Of a DNA stretch of 64,000 nt, positions 34,166-47,051 are shown piece by piece (the first letter of the stretch is position 1; every line of letters begins with the position of its first letter). Under the pieces are notes generated by a model, which did no database searches, was not told the DNA's origin, and was given only the letters and a program-made list of their open reading frames with translations. The stretch comes from Lotus japonicus (Eukaryota; Streptophyta; Magnoliopsida; Fabales; Fabaceae), in assembly GCF_012489685.1 (NCBI RefSeq), contig NC_080046.1, positions 27,224,223-27,288,222 of the forward strand, in the 5' to 3' direction. The translations under genes and the position numbers were made by a program.

Positions 34166-36118
34166 AGGTAGCCAGATCAGCCGTAACCCGTAGGTCTGCC
34201 ATTTCGGTCTGCTACAAGAGACGTCTACAGACGCTCTATCACGGAAATCCGGGTCTTATGACCATTTTGGAATCCGACGAGGTCCAGAGTACGTCCTGTG
34301 TTAATACCCCATTAATGTTGCATGAATGCAGAATGATTAGTCAAACGACGTCTCCGTCCTCACTCGACACGTCGCCACGTGTTCTAGGTAAATTAAAGTC
34401 TCTAAAATCTTACCCTAAGGCAAAGTCGATTCTGCGACAAAAGACACATTCACAACACACACCGCTGCTCCAACAGCACAAGAGTATCACATACTCGGGA
34501 ACTAACGGTTCCCCGGACTTATCCCCAGGATAGCCCAACAACATCGCTGCTCCAACAGCACAACAACCAACGCTGCTCCAACAGCACAACAACAACAGAC
34601 TCAACACTTGGATCCGACGCCACTTCTCGTTTTCCAAACTATGATTTTCATCCAAAGCCTCCTTTCGAGATTATTACCCTTACTTAAAGATTTAGAGGTT
34701 GTTTAATGTCTTATGAATTTTCTTTTCAAAATAATAACCTTTTTAGTCTTATCGCAATTCCTATAAGTTCTCGGGATCTTCGAATCCCCAAATGACTCCA
34801 GAGAATGTCTCGATCCATAAACCCTATACAAGGCCCGAACCTCGTTCGTCCTATCAAACTTTCTCAAAACTCTCAAAATAAAATCGGCATGACCTGTCCG
34901 CTATTCTCACCATTCAGAATCTCAGATTTTCAGTGTAAAGCATATTTAAATCATCACAATCAAGAACATGTCATATATCAAGAAATCTCAACATTAACAC
35001 TTAGCACTTAGCATATAAAGCATGCACCACACATCCTAGATTACCCACATAGCACATAGCATGTAAGTCAATCTTCAAAAACATTCAGTAGATGAATCAT
35101 CTACATTGTCAGCCGAAGCCTCAGAAAACATTTTCAATCACACACAATCCCAGTGCATAAACAATAAACAATGTCGAAAACATCGACCCTAAGCATTAAC
35201 TAGAGATTCAGTGAGAAGCCCTCACCTGCAGATTCTCCAGGATTATCTTCTAACTCTTCCTCACAAGCAAAGCGTTGCTCCTCAGGAAATTCCTCAAAAG
35301 TTCCTTTAAAGCAAAGTCACAGAAATACTATCAGAATCTATCGAGAACTAAGCTATCGATACTTACTAAGGTTACACGAAGTAATCTATACTCTAAGGTA
35401 CGATAATCTAGCGCGAAAGACAAGTTTTCGGAAAAGGAAATTTTCCTCCTCCCCCTTAATAGGGCTCGGCCACTTTAGGTAATTATGGGGCTCGATTTTT
35501 CTTCGATCAAACTTGGTTCCTATGCTTTCATAAGCCGTAACTAAGGGTATTCTGAACTCGGAAAAATTATCGGATCAAAAACTGTCGCAGGGGTATTTTG
35601 GTCATGATTTTTAACTTAGGATTTTCAAAACTGAAATCCCAAAAATAAAATTTTGCAGGGACGTCACCAACGACGTTTATGACAACTAATCCTACTAGCA
35701 CTAAGCTAAGGCGATAGTTTACAGCCTAAAGATTGGAACTTTACTCAAAAACTACATAAAATGGGTATTTTAGGTTCAAATTGATTCCGGCGGAATTCCG
35801 GCGACATAACGGAAAATCTAATCCGGCAGAAGTGATCTTGGGCACATATAGAAGAGGTTTAGAATCAGAAATGAAAGATTCAGGATAGTTTTGCAAAAAC
35901 CCATAAACTATCCACTCAGAAAACTCTACAGAAAAGCTATGGAAAAAGCGATCAGAGGTAAGGATTAGCGACTATACCTCGAAACCTTGAAGTAGCAACT
36001 GATTGATCGACGATCAAGCAAACGATGAAGAAAAACTCTTCTTCCTTCTTCCTTGTTCTTGGCCGCGGTTTAGAGGAGAGAAAATGGAGGAAAATTGTGT
36101 TTTTTCTTCCTTTATTTG

Positions 36119-36128
36119 CTATATATAG
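36119..36128 (-). promoter_or_regulatory. TATA box of the nested LARD solo LTR
   Basis: CTATATATAG, about 0.72 kb from the LTR start on the minus strand, in the same position as in the two LTRs of the complete element. Confidence 0.5.
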
Positions 36129-37249
36129 AAGGTGGAAATTCGCGGGAAAATGAAAGTTTCGCGAATCTGATTTTTCCGGCATCATTCTCCATGAATTCTA
36201 AGATAGGTTTTGGCAAAGGAATTCCTAAGCTAAGAAGATGTCTCCTTGTATTTTTGGCAACTAATGCAAAGTCGGTGCAAAGTCGGTGTAAAACTATTTT
36301 ACCCGATAAGTTGCTTTTTGCCTCGAATGTCGGAATAGAAAACTTCCTTCTGAAGAAAGATTGAAATCATCAAGAGAAATGGGTGTACGCGTGTAGAATA
36401 TCCATTTGAAGCTCTGAATAGATAAAGTCTTCATTGTCGAGAAATTCTAGGGTTTTGAAATACCAGGGATTCGGTTTCGGCAAACTTCCGATGATTGGAA
36501 TCGGACGTTCGTAGATCCTAGAGTTTCGCCTCGAAACGATTGTGATATATGGAAAAAGAGAAGTTCTAACATTTCTCTGAAGATTTTTGGAATTAACTTC
36601 CGTCGTGCCTAAAAGTGAAAATTAGCTATACACTAGGGTTTCTGACCTAGGTTTAAGTGTGTAACGATCGTGCTATAACTTTTATCGATCATAATACAAT
36701 CCTTGAACTTTTCCTGAACTTTCTCCTTCATAAATTTATTTCATTTGGTAAACTCTTGTTCAGGTTTCCTTTCACGATACATCAAGCCTAATCGTAAATG
36801 GAAATCTCTTCCACTTATTCTAAGCTTAAAATCTTGGGTCTTACAAACCCAGTCAACCAATATGCAATCCGGAACGGATGGACATCATCGGATCAGCCCT
36901 TCACCAGCCACGGTGGTGCCATTTCGGCCCGTGATGTCTCTTACTCCCACAGGGTAGTCAGATCAGCAGTAAACCCGTAGGTCTGCCATTTCGGTCTGCT
37001 ACAAGAGACGTCTACAAACGCTCTTTCACGGCATTCCGGGTCTTATGACCATTTTGGAAACCGACGAGGTCCAGAGTACGTCCTGTGTTAATACCTCATT
37101 AATGTTGCATGTATGCAAAATGATTAGTCAAACAACGTCTCCGACCTCACTCGACACGTCGCCACGTGTTCTAGGGAAGTTAAAGTCTCTAAAAGCTTAC
37201 CCTAAGGTAAAGTCGATTCTGCGACCAAAAGACACACTTCATAACGACA

Positions 37250-37435
37250 CATAGCTGCTCCAACAGCACCACAACACACGCTGCTCCAACAGCACAATAA
37301 CACACGCTGCTCCAACAGCACAAGAGTATCACATACTCGGGAACTAACGGTTCCCCGGACTTATCCCCAGGATAGCCCCACAACATAGCTGCTCCAACAG
37401 CACAACAACCAACGCTGCTCCAACAGCACAACAAC
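37250..37435. repeat. GCTGCTCCAACAGCA repeats in the LARD 3' LTR
   Basis: Five copies of GCTGCTCCAACAGCAC, spaced about 20-30 bases except for one larger gap; a matching set is at 44000-44185 and a shorter set at about 34460-34595. Each unit is a near-perfect inverted repeat (TGCTG and CAGCA around CTCCAA), so each could fold as a small hairpin. Confidence 0.75.
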
Positions 37436-39685
37436 GACATACTCAACACTTGGATCCGACGACACTCCTCGTTTTTCCAAAACTAAGATTTGACTTCCAA
37501 TGCCTTCCTTCGAGGTTATTATCATTACTTAAAGATTTAGAGGTTATTTAAGGTCTTATGAGTTTTCTTTATAAAATAGATTCCATTTTGTCTTATCGCA
37601 AGTCTTATACATTTGCAGGATCTCCCAATCCCAAGTCGCTTCCAGAAGTGTCTCGATCCACTAAACAAAATCAAGGCCCGAACCTCGTTCGTCCTATCAA
37701 ACTTTCTCAAAACTCTCAAAATAAAATCGGCATGACCTGCCCGCTATTCTCACCATTCAGAATCTCAGATTTCCAGTGTAAAGCATATTTAAATCATCAC
37801 AATCAACAACATGTCATATATCAAGAAATCTCAACATTAACACTTAGCACTTAGCATGTAAAGCATGCACCACACATCCTAGATTACCCACATAGCACAT
37901 AGCATGTAAGTCAATCTTCAAAAACATTCAGTAGATGAATCATCTACATTGTCAGCCGAAGCCTCAGAAAACATTTTCAATCACACACAATCTCAGTGCA
38001 TAAACAGTAAACAATGTCGAAACATCGACCCTAAGCATTAACTAGAGATTCAGTGAGAAGCCCTCACCTGAAAGTTCTCCAGAATGATCAACTAGTGCTT
38101 CCTCGCACTCAAAGTGTTGGTCCTCGGGGAAATCCTCAAAAGTACCTTTACAATGAAATCACAGAATACTATAAGAATCTATCGGAAACTAAGTTATCGA
38201 TACTTACTAAGGTTACTCGAAGTAATCTATACTCTAAGGTACGATAATCTAGCGCGAAAGGACAAGTTTTCGGAAAAGGAAATTTCCTCCTCCCCCCTCT
38301 AATAGGCTCGGCCACTTTTCACAATTAAGGGGCTCGATTTTTCTTCGATCAAACTTGGTTCCTATGCTTTCATAAGCCGTAACTAAGGGTATTCTGAACT
38401 CGGAAAAATTATCGGATCAAAAACTGTCACAGGGGTATTTTGGTCATGATTTTTAACTTAGGATTTTCAAAACTGAAATCCCAAAAATAAAATTTTGCAG
38501 GGACGTCACTAACGACGTTTATGACAACTAATCCTACTAGCACTAAGCTAAGGCGATAGTTTTCAGCCTAAAGGTTGGAACTTTACTCAAAAACTACATA
38601 AATGGGTATTTTAGGCTAGAATTGATTCCGGCGGAATTCCGGCGACATAACGGAAAATCTAATCCGGCAGAAGTGATCTTGGGCACATATAGAAGAGGTT
38701 TAGAATCAGAAATGAAAGATTCAGGATAGTTTTGCAAAAACCCATAAACTATCCACTCAGAAAACTCTACATAAAAGCTATGGAAAAAGCGATCAGAGGT
38801 AAGGATTAGCGACTATACCTCGAAACCTTGAAGCAGCAACTGATTGATCGACGATCAAGCAAGGTTTGAAGAAAAGCTCTTCTTCCTCTTCCTTCTATGG
38901 AGCTCGCGGCCTTGGAGAGAAAATGGAGGAGTTCTTGTAATTTTTCTCACCTTTCTTGCTATATATAGAAAATGGTAATTCGCGGGAAAATGAAAGTTTC
39001 GCGAATCAGATTTTTCCGGCATCATTCTCCATGAATTCTAAGATAGGTTTTGGCAAAGGAATTCCTAAGCTAAGAAGATGTCTCCTTGTATTTTTGGCAA
39101 CTAATGCAAAGTCGGTGCAAAGTCGGTGTAAAACTATTTTACCCGATAAGTTGCTTTTTGCATCGAATGTCGGAATAGAAAACTTCCTTCGGAAGAAAGA
39201 TTGAAATCATCAAGAGAAATGGGTGTACGCGTGTAGAATATTCATTTGAAGCTCTGAATAGATAAAGTCTTCATTGTCGAGAAATTCTAGGGTTTTGAAA
39301 TACCAGGGTTTCGGTTTCGGCAAACTTCCGATGATTGGAATCGGACGTTCGTAGATCCTAGAGTTTCGCCTCGAAACGATTTGGATATATGGAAAAAGAG
39401 AAGTTCTAACATTTCTCTGAAGATTTTTGGAATTAACTTCCGTCGTGCCTAAAAGTGAAAATTAGCTATATACTAGGGTTTCTGACCTAGGTTTAAGCGT
39501 AAAACGTTCGTGCTATAACTTTTATCGACATCCATACGATCCTCAGACTTTTCCTGAACTTTCTCCTTCATAAATTTATTTCATTTGGTAAACTCTAGTT
39601 CAGGTTTCCCTTCACGATACATCAACCCTAATCGTGAATAAGAAGTTTATTCACTTAGCATAAGCTTAAAAACTTGGGTCTTACA

Positions 39686-42357
39686 TTACTACCCTCCAAA
39701 AAGAAAGTTTCGTCCTCGAAACTTAAGGGTCCGTAAAAGTTCTGGATATTATTCCTTGATCTTTTTTTCTAATACCCATATAGCACCGTCCGTGTCTTTG
39801 TTCCAAATAACTTTTCACTAAAACACTATGATTTCCCTTCGATTGTTTCACTCTTCTAGCCCCAATGCTGGTTCGACGGCGTCTCAAAAGACATATCATC
39901 TTCCAACTCTATGTTGTCTGGTTCGACCACTTGCGTTGGGTCTCCGTTTGAAGTAATACTTGTTGGCATTCGTGCAATTGCACAACATTAAACACTCGTT
40001 CCCTTGCTTTTGTTCGTCCAAAATGTTGATTAGAAACTCGGTACATCTCTATGCTCCGGAGTGAATGCTCAACTTGTCCTCGTGACGTGCACTCATGATC
40101 CAAAACTCAACTCAATCGCTTGATCACTCCTAGACGAAACATTACGTTGGAATCTAATAATCCATTAATGTTGTCTCCGTCCTCAAGACCTTCCTTACTC
40201 AAACCAATTTAGACTTACCGAAATTCCTAACGCTTCGCATAAATCGAGACTTATCCTCTAGAAGATCAGTTCATAACTGTACCCCAAAGGTCTTAACTAG
40301 TCATTTTATCATCCGATCCTCCAACCTTCTGAGGTTCAACTACTATCGTAACTGCTATCACCACTACATCCCTTATTCATACATGATTTTCAACTCCCTA
40401 AGTCAATCTTAATCATAGGATTCTTATTCAACTGAGCAAAATTCCCTTGCTAACTCTAGCATGCATCACCGAAATCCATGACAAAGTTCCATTCACTATT
40501 AGACTCTGAGTAGCCTGTCCAAATATGATAACTTCAAGTATTCATCTTAATACTAACACTTTCCTTCTTGTAACTTGATTACCATCTCGTCGATAAACTT
40601 CTTAATCCCTCAATACTCCTTAAGTGAATATCCATTTCTTAAAACTATAACTCCTCCGCTTACCCAAACAACCTGATAAGTGTCGTCACGTTCTCACACT
40701 CATAACTGGACCTTGATATCCATAGTCATAACTTGTTATGCTAACATCATTCAAATCTTATCACATGGTTCATTATGTCCGCAGTCTCATAATCAACATC
40801 AATCGATTACCAACTTATAACCAACTTTAACACTCTACACAACTCAGAATTTCTTTACTTCAAGATCTCTCTTATACTATACCTCAAGGTCTTAATCCGC
40901 AACTCATCTTCAGATCTCCAATCTCCTACTCGTACGTGATTCTCAACTCTCAAGGTCAATCTTAACCCTAAGATTCCAATCCAACTTAGTAAATCTCACT
41001 TAGTAATCTGAGCATATTTTCTTTGAAATCCATATCAACAACCTCAAGGATTCAACTTATGCTAGAACTTTCTTTTTCTACTTAATCCTTGATTCAACAC
41101 TTAGTCACTCCCGAAAACTCCTGACGATTCTCTAAGTCTTACACATTCAAGTTAAACTTCCTGGGCTTAAAATCTAAACTTTTATCTAGTTTGCATCGGT
41201 AATGTCCTTTGACCCTTTAACACTTTTCAAGTGAAAATTCTTTTCTTAAGACTATAATGTCTCCACAAATTAATCATGTACTTAGCAAAACTTATTCCTC
41301 GAACTCGACTACAACAATCTAGTTCCAAGTTAATTCTTCTCCATCTTGCTACTTATCAAGCTATCATCTATAATCTGATTAAATCCAACCTATTTGGTCT
41401 CTAACAATTCCACTCTGTAATCACATAACTTATGACTTCATAACTTCCGAGAAAATACCTAATATGTTTCCAACATTAAATCTTTTGACTGAGTCTACTT
41501 CTACTTGGAGTAATCACACGAACCAACCAATTAATGTCTATACGACAATCATCAACTTCCAAGGTTCAATTCTTAATCTTGTACAATCAAGTGCTTAACA
41601 CGAACTTTCCTCCCAAATTCAACTAATCTTCGATCAGATCAAGTTAATCTTACCAATCCTTCTATCAAAGTCCATAGCCAGCTGTGATTCCGAATATCAC
41701 CCCCTCAATATTAAGTTGATCAGACCTAATACATCGAAGGTGGAAATCTAGAAAAACCTACTGGATCAGTCAATGAGTTCCTATCATCCAATAGTCACAA
41801 ATATCTTGATATTAAATCCTCAATAATGTCGCTACGGAACTACACACTCTCGACATCATACGTATACTATCCATACGAAATCTCTCTAAGATTCATTCTT
41901 TAGCTTCAAGCTTCTGGTTAAACGCATCGGTACAAGACTACTTTCTAGGCTTAACGTGTTATCTTAAACCTCGTGTACTTCTATAGCTAAAATACGAGCT
42001 ACGGTCAAATAAGGTATTCATAGGCGTAATAACTATAAGGTCAAAGCTCAAACAATATAAGTAAGATAGGTGTGCTTGCACACGCTACGCGATTAATGGA
42101 ACATATTATACTGAAATGAGAAAGAATGGTTAGAAGGTTATCATCGTTCGGTTTAGTTAAACCAACAGTTAGTACTAATCATAAGATAGCTTTTCCATAA
42201 CTATACAATATGATTAAGCAATAACTTCAATCAATTCTAAGCGAAAAATCGCTTGGCAGACAATCAATTTTTACTCTTTGCAGAGTCACACAACCTAGCA
42301 CAGAAGACCTATTCCCCAACAACTCCCGAAAGACTCGACCGTGCTCTGATACCACAA
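39686..42357 (-). other. Interior of the LARD element, no intact coding sequence
   Basis: 2.67 kb bounded by polypurine tract and primer binding site. The sequence next to the left LTR (TTTCGTCCTCGAAACTTAAG on the plus strand) is the end-of-pol signature seen at 16120 in the Tekay element. The only ORF above 60 codons (39909-40103, minus) contains ARERVFNVVQLHECQQ, which faintly resembles the [10 protein letters not shown] segment near the end of Tekay integrase, so the interior may be a heavily mutated pol remnant. Otherwise nothing recognisable. Confidence 0.6.
42343..42354 (-). other. Primer binding site of the LARD element (initiator tRNA-Met)
   Basis: The minus strand reads TGGTATCAGAGC, three bases from the 5' LTR; the same site as in the Tekay element. 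Confidence 0.85.
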
Positions 42358-42850
42358 TGTAACACCCCGATTTCGGTGGCGTCACTTTAGTAACCAAAAT
42401 AAACTTAATGCGGAAAAACGTGAATATTTTTTTTTTCGATATAATAATAACTAAGACAAGACGGAATTAAATAAAACCCAACAATAACAAAAATCAGAAC
42501 TAATATACAATATATAAACAGCCCCCGCTGTAGTAGTAACCTCGTCACGAGTAAACCTCCAGTGACGGAAAGAAAGGTGTAACGCCCGAAGGCAAGTTAT
42601 ACAAACCAAAAGAAAAGGGTGAAGTGCCCGCAACACCATCCCTCAAAACTGAGAATCAGCTGACCCAATGGCCTGAAAATAAGACCTCCTAAGTCCAACC
42701 AACTCTCTGTGATTCCCGTAAGGAAACCACACAAAAAGCTATAGGCGGATCTACCCTGTCCCCTAAGTAACAAATGAAGCAAGACTGTCAGAGCTAAAAC
42801 TCTACTCCTACACTAATCCTAACTCGAGGAGCTCATGCCAACACTCAAAA

Positions 42851-43324
42851 CTATGTGCTAGCATGATCGTCGTCTGAATCAGAATCCAGAACGACCAAGT
42901 CTACTAACCCTATCCGTCCTCCTCTCGCAACCGCAGTGCGCTCCGATGCTGGACTCACGGGCTTAGGGCCCGAACCCTGATCATCAATGATCGCAACGGA
43001 GGGTGCACTAGACCCTGCCGAAGGCACTCCCACTGGAATCTCCTCTGAGGGATCCTCCTCCTCTGAAGATGACGGTGGCGGCGGTGCTCCTCCGAATCCT
43101 AGTCCGCAGTGAACGCCCGGTGGCAAGTTGAAGCTGACAGAGCATCGCCTCAACACTCCTGACCTCAAGAGTCCTCCACTGTCCACGTGATCCTCCATGA
43201 TACGCCCCGAATACGTCGCTCGATGGCTCGCGGGGTCAACCACCCACGACCCGGGGTCGTCCTGATCGATCATCTCATACCTAATCCCTCCCCGAAGGGT
43301 GGACCATGGTGTACCAGTCCGCAA
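42851..43324 (-). CDS. LTR-encoded ORF of unknown function, copy 3
   Basis: 157 codons. From GGIRYEMIDQDDPG onward it is almost identical to copy 1, including the DLVVLDSDSDDDHAST terminus. An extra base in a C-run near 43290 shifts the frame, so the first ten residues differ from copy 1. Because this is the 5' LTR, the ORF would lie in the leader of the element's own RNA. Confidence 0.4.
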   Translation of the reverse strand: MRTGTPWSTLRGGIRYEMIDQDDPGSWVVDPASHRATYSGRIMEDHVDSGGLLRSGVLRRCSVSFNLPPGVHCGLGFGGAPPPPSSSEEEDPSEEIPVGVPSAGSSAPSVAIIDDQGSGPKPVSPASERTAVARGGRIGLVDLVVLDSDSDDDHAST

Positions 43325-45708
43325 TATTCATCTGACAAAAGGCGTTGTCCGCCAAAACACACACAGAAGACGCGAGGGTCAACTCTAAAGAACTATGTAG
43401 ATAATAAACCCAATAGGTACAAATAATAGATAGCCACTTAGGCTTATAACTAGAGATATCATTCCTAGGGTTGCATGTTCCACAAAATCATAACGACAAT
43501 AATAACAATTAGCATGTTCCAAGTAAGTTTATCAAATAGCAACCACACTCATCAACTAAGTCAGTATGCATGTTGCGTGATATGTATGCAGGTTAACCCA
43601 GTCAACCAATATGCAATCCGGAACGGATGGACATCATCGGATCAGCCCTTCACCAGCCACGGTGGTGCCATTTCGGCCCGTGATGTCTCTTACTCCCACA
43701 GGGTAGTCAGATCAGCAGTAAACCCGTAGGTCTGCCATTTCGGTCTGCTACAAGAGACGTCTACAAACGCTCTTTCACGGCATTCCGGGTCTTATGACCA
43801 TTTCGGAAACCGACGAGGTCCAGAGTACGTCCTGTGTTAATACCTCATTAATGTTGCATGTATGCAAAATGATTAGTCAAACAACGTCTCCGACCTCACT
43901 CGACACGTCGCCACGTGTTCTAGGGAAGTTAAAGTCTCTAAAAGCTTACCCTAAGGTAAAGTCGATTCTGCGACCAAAAGACACACTTCATAACGACACA
44001 TAGCTGCTCCAACAGCACCACAACACACGCTGCTCCAACAGCACAATAACACACGCTGCTCCAACAGCACAAGAGTATCACATACTCGGGAACTAACGGT
44101 TCCCCAGACTTATCCCCAGGATAGCCCCACAACATAGCTGCTCCAACAGCACAACAACCAACGCTGCTCCAACAGCACAACAACGACATACTCAACACTT
44201 GGATCCGACGACACTCCTCGTTTTTCCAAAACTAAGATTTGACTTCCAATGCCTTCCTTCGAGGTTATTATCATTACTTAAAGATTTAGAGGTTATTTAA
44301 GGTCTTATGAGTTTTCTTTATAAAATAGATTCCATTTTGTCTTATCGCAAGTCTTATACATTTGCAGGATCTCCCAATCCCAAGTCGCTTCCAGAAGATG
44401 TCTCGATCCACTAAACAAAATCAAGGCCCGAACCTCGTTCGTCCTATCAAACTTTCTCAAAACTCTCAAAATAAAATCGGCATGACCTGCCCGCTATTCT
44501 CACCATTCAGAATCTCAGATTTCCAGTGTAAAGCATATTTAAATCATCACAATCAACAACATGTCATATATCAAGAAATCTCAACATTAACACTTAGCAC
44601 TTAGCATGTAAAGCATGCACCACACATCCTAGATTACCCACATAGCACATAGCATGTAAGTCAATCTTCAAAAACATTCAGTAGATGAATCATCTACATT
44701 GTCAGCCGAAGCCTCAGAAAACATTTTCAATCACACACAATCTCAGTGCATAAACAGTAAACAATGTCGAACATCGACCCTAAGCATTAACTAGAGATTC
44801 AGTGAGAAGCCCTCACCTGAAAGTTCTCCAGAATGATCAACTAGTGCTTCCTCGCACTCAAAGTGTTGGTCCTCGGGGAAATCCTCAAAAGTACCTTTAC
44901 AATGAAATCACAGAATACTATAAGAATCTATCGGAAACTAAGTTATCGATACTTACTAAGGTTACTCGAAGTAATCTATACTCTAAGGTACGATAATCTA
45001 GCGCGAAAGGACAAGTTTTCGGAAAAGGAAATTTCCTACTCCCCCCTCTAATAGGCTCGGCCACTTTTCACAATTAAGGGGCTCGATTTTTCTTCGATCA
45101 AACTTGGTTCCTATGCTTTCATAAGCCGTAACTAAGGGTATTCTGAACTCGGAAAAATTATCGGATCAAAAACTGTCGCAGGGGTATTTTGGTCATGATT
45201 TTTAACTTAGGATTTTCAAAACTGAAATCCCAAAAATAAAATTTTGCAGGGACGTCACTAACGACGTTTATGACAACTAATCCTACTAGCACTAAGCTAA
45301 GGCGATAGTTTTCAGCCTAAAGGTTGGAACTTTACTCAAAAACTACATAAATGGGTATTTTAGGCTAGAATTGATTCCGGCGGAATTCCGGCGACATAAC
45401 GGAAAATCTAATCCGGCAGAAGTGATCTTGGGCACATATAGAAGAGGTTTAGAATCAGAAATGAAAGATTCAGGATAGTTTTGCAAAAACCCATAAACTA
45501 TCCACTCAGAAAACTCTACAGAAAAGCTATGGAAAAAGCGATCAGAGGTAAGGATTAGCGACTATACCTCGAAACCTTGAAGCAACAACTGATTGATCGA
45601 CGATCAAGCAAGGTTTGAAGAAAAGCTCTTCTTCCTCTTCCTTCTATGGAGCTCGCGGCCTTGGAGAGAAAATGGAGGAGTTCTTGTAATTTTTCTCACC
45701 TTTCTTGC

Positions 45709-45718
45709 TATATATAGA
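45709..45718 (-). promoter_or_regulatory. TATA box of the LARD 5' LTR
   Basis: CTATATATAG, identical in the 3' LTR (38959-38968). It predicts a transcription start near 45680 on the minus strand. Confidence 0.55.
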
Positions 45719-46423
45719 AAATGGTAATTCGCGGGAAAATGAAAGTTTCGCGAATCAGATTTTTCCGGCATCATTCTCCATGAATTCTAAGATAGGTTTT
45801 GGCAAAGGAATTCCTAAGCTAAGAAGATGTCTCCTTGTATTTTTGGCAACTAATGCAAAGTCGGTGTAAAACTATTTTACCCGATAAGTTGCTTTTTGCA
45901 TCGAATGTCGGAATAGAAAACTTCCTTCGGAAGAAAGATTGAAATCATCAAGAGAAATGGGTGTACGCGTGTAGAATATTCATTTGAAGCTCTGAATAGA
46001 TAAAGTCTTCATTGTCGAGAAATTCTAGGGTTTTGAAATACCAGGGTTTCGGTTTCGGCAAACTTCCGATGATTGGAATCGGACGTTCGTAGATCCTAGA
46101 GTTTCGCCTCGAAACGATTTTGATATATGGAAAAAGAGAAGTTCTAACATTTCTCTGAAGATTTTTGGAATTAACTTCCGTCGTGCCTAAAAGTGAAAAT
46201 TAGCTATATACTAGGGTTTCTGACCTAGGTTTAAGCGTAAAACGTTCGTGCTATAACTTTTATCGACATCCATACGATCCTCAGACTTTTCCTGAACTTT
46301 CTCCTTCATAAATTTATTTCATTTGGTAAACTCTAGTTCAGGTTTCCCTTCACGATACATCAACCCTAATCGTGAATAAGAAGTTTATTCACTTAGCATA
46401 AGCTTAAAAACTTGGGTCTTACA

Positions 46424-46906
46424 CTTCCCGCTGTACGTCTCAAGGACAATATTCTTCATATTATCTGGAATTGCGAATTCCCTTACTGCCGCCGAGAACG
46501 GCTCGAACTCAGCCACGACCTCGGCCTCGCGCTCCCCCTCGTCCTGCTGTTTGAAACGATAGTACTCCAGTTGCTCTTGTAAGTAATCGTTTCGCTGGCG
46601 GATGTCATCAACACTACGAATCAAGCGTCTCCAATCTTGACTGGAGATCGGTGCCTGTGGTGCCTGAGTCTCCTCTCCCGAAACCGGAGGTGAACGTACC
46701 GGTGTTCTCTGCTGCTCCTGCGAGGAAGGTGGAGAAGGCAACGGAGGCGTCGGAGAAGGAGGAGGCGGAGGTGGTGGCGGAGGAGTTAATCGATCCGTCT
46801 CCTCACGGTGAACTTGCTCGCGTCGCGGCCTACCTCTCACGCGACGCGGTGGCAAAACTCGCCGCCGCTCTTGATCCTCATCACGTCGTTTACGACGCGT
46901 TTCCAT
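46424..46906 (-). pseudogene. gag: Gag of Tat element 2, N-terminal part
   Basis: The likely start is the ATG at 46906 (METRRKRRDEDQERRR), downstream of the primer binding site; the frame upstream runs into the LTR. The product is Arg-rich, then has nine consecutive Pro in a Ser/Thr/Pro-rich linker, then a probable coiled coil (SVDDIRQRNDYLQEQLEYYR) and the start of the gag core (AVREFAIPDNMKNIVLETYSG). The LARD element at 31440-46423 cuts it; the rest is at 30382-31434. Confidence 0.7.
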
Positions 46907-47032
46907 CTGCTTCGCTAATGAGCCAAAGAATGCAAACAAAAATTCCTGAAAACTGAAGAAAATCGCACAGAAAATCGAGTTTCTCTCAACTGAATCACGA
47001 TCCACGTAGTCCGGGAATCGAAATCTACCGAT

Positions 47033-47049
47033 CCCCACAGACGGCGCCA
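47033..47049 (-). other. Primer binding site of Tat element 2
   Basis: The minus strand reads TGGCGCCGTCTGTGGGG two bases inside the LTR. Starts of this kind (TTGGCGCCGTCTGTGGG) are common in plant Tat elements; I do not assign the tRNA. Confidence 0.7.
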
Positions 47050-47051
47050 AA

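Larger units (their letters stand above)
32680..36845 (-). mobile_element. Solo LTR of the LARD family nested in the LARD 3' LTR
   Basis: 4166 bp with TSD AACCC at 32675-32679 and 36846-36850. The host LTR reads continuously across it when compared with 42358-46423. It is the same family but more diverged than the two host LTRs are from each other, so it came from a different source copy. It has its own tandem repeat (33940-34165). Confidence 0.88.
31440..39685 (-). mobile_element. 3' LTR of the LARD element, with nested solo LTR
   Basis: From TGTAACACCC to GGGTCTTACA; its own sequence is 31440-32679 and 36851-39685. TATA-like CTATATATAG is at 38959-38968. It contains the sense ORF at 31932-32411 and the GCTGCTCCAACAGCA repeats at about 37250-37435. 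Confidence 0.88.
31440..46423 (-). mobile_element. LARD-type non-coding LTR retrotransposon with ~4.07-kb LTRs
   Basis: The left LTR is 31440-39685 (4.07 kb after removing a nested solo LTR), the interior 39686-42357, and the right LTR 42358-46423. TSD CTTCC is at 31435-31439 and 46424-46428, and gag of the host Tat element is continuous across it. The primer binding site TGGTATCAGAGC at 42343-42354 and polypurine tract near 39689-39699 show minus orientation. The 2.7-kb interior has no gag-pol, so it depends on a partner; the CGAGGACGAAAC signature beside the polypurine tract and the tRNA-Met primer site suggest a Tekay-like chromovirus. The LTRs are nearly identical (roughly 10-15 differences seen by eye in 4 kb), the youngest large insertion here. 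Confidence 0.88.
42358..46423 (-). mobile_element. 5' LTR of the LARD element, uninterrupted
   Basis: 4066 bp from TGTAACACCC to GGGTCTTACA. The TATA box is at 45709-45718, leaving a U3 of about 0.7 kb and a transcribed R-U5 of about 3.3 kb. A likely splice donor (minus strand TTTCGAG|GTATAGTCGC, near 45570) occurs soon after the presumed start of transcription and is conserved in the related LTRs. Confidence 0.9.

Noticed and set aside
46651..46956. 101-codon plus-strand ORF rich in Ala, Glu and Val
   Set aside because: Antisense shadow of the N-terminal part of Tat gag, whose frame continues at 31434.
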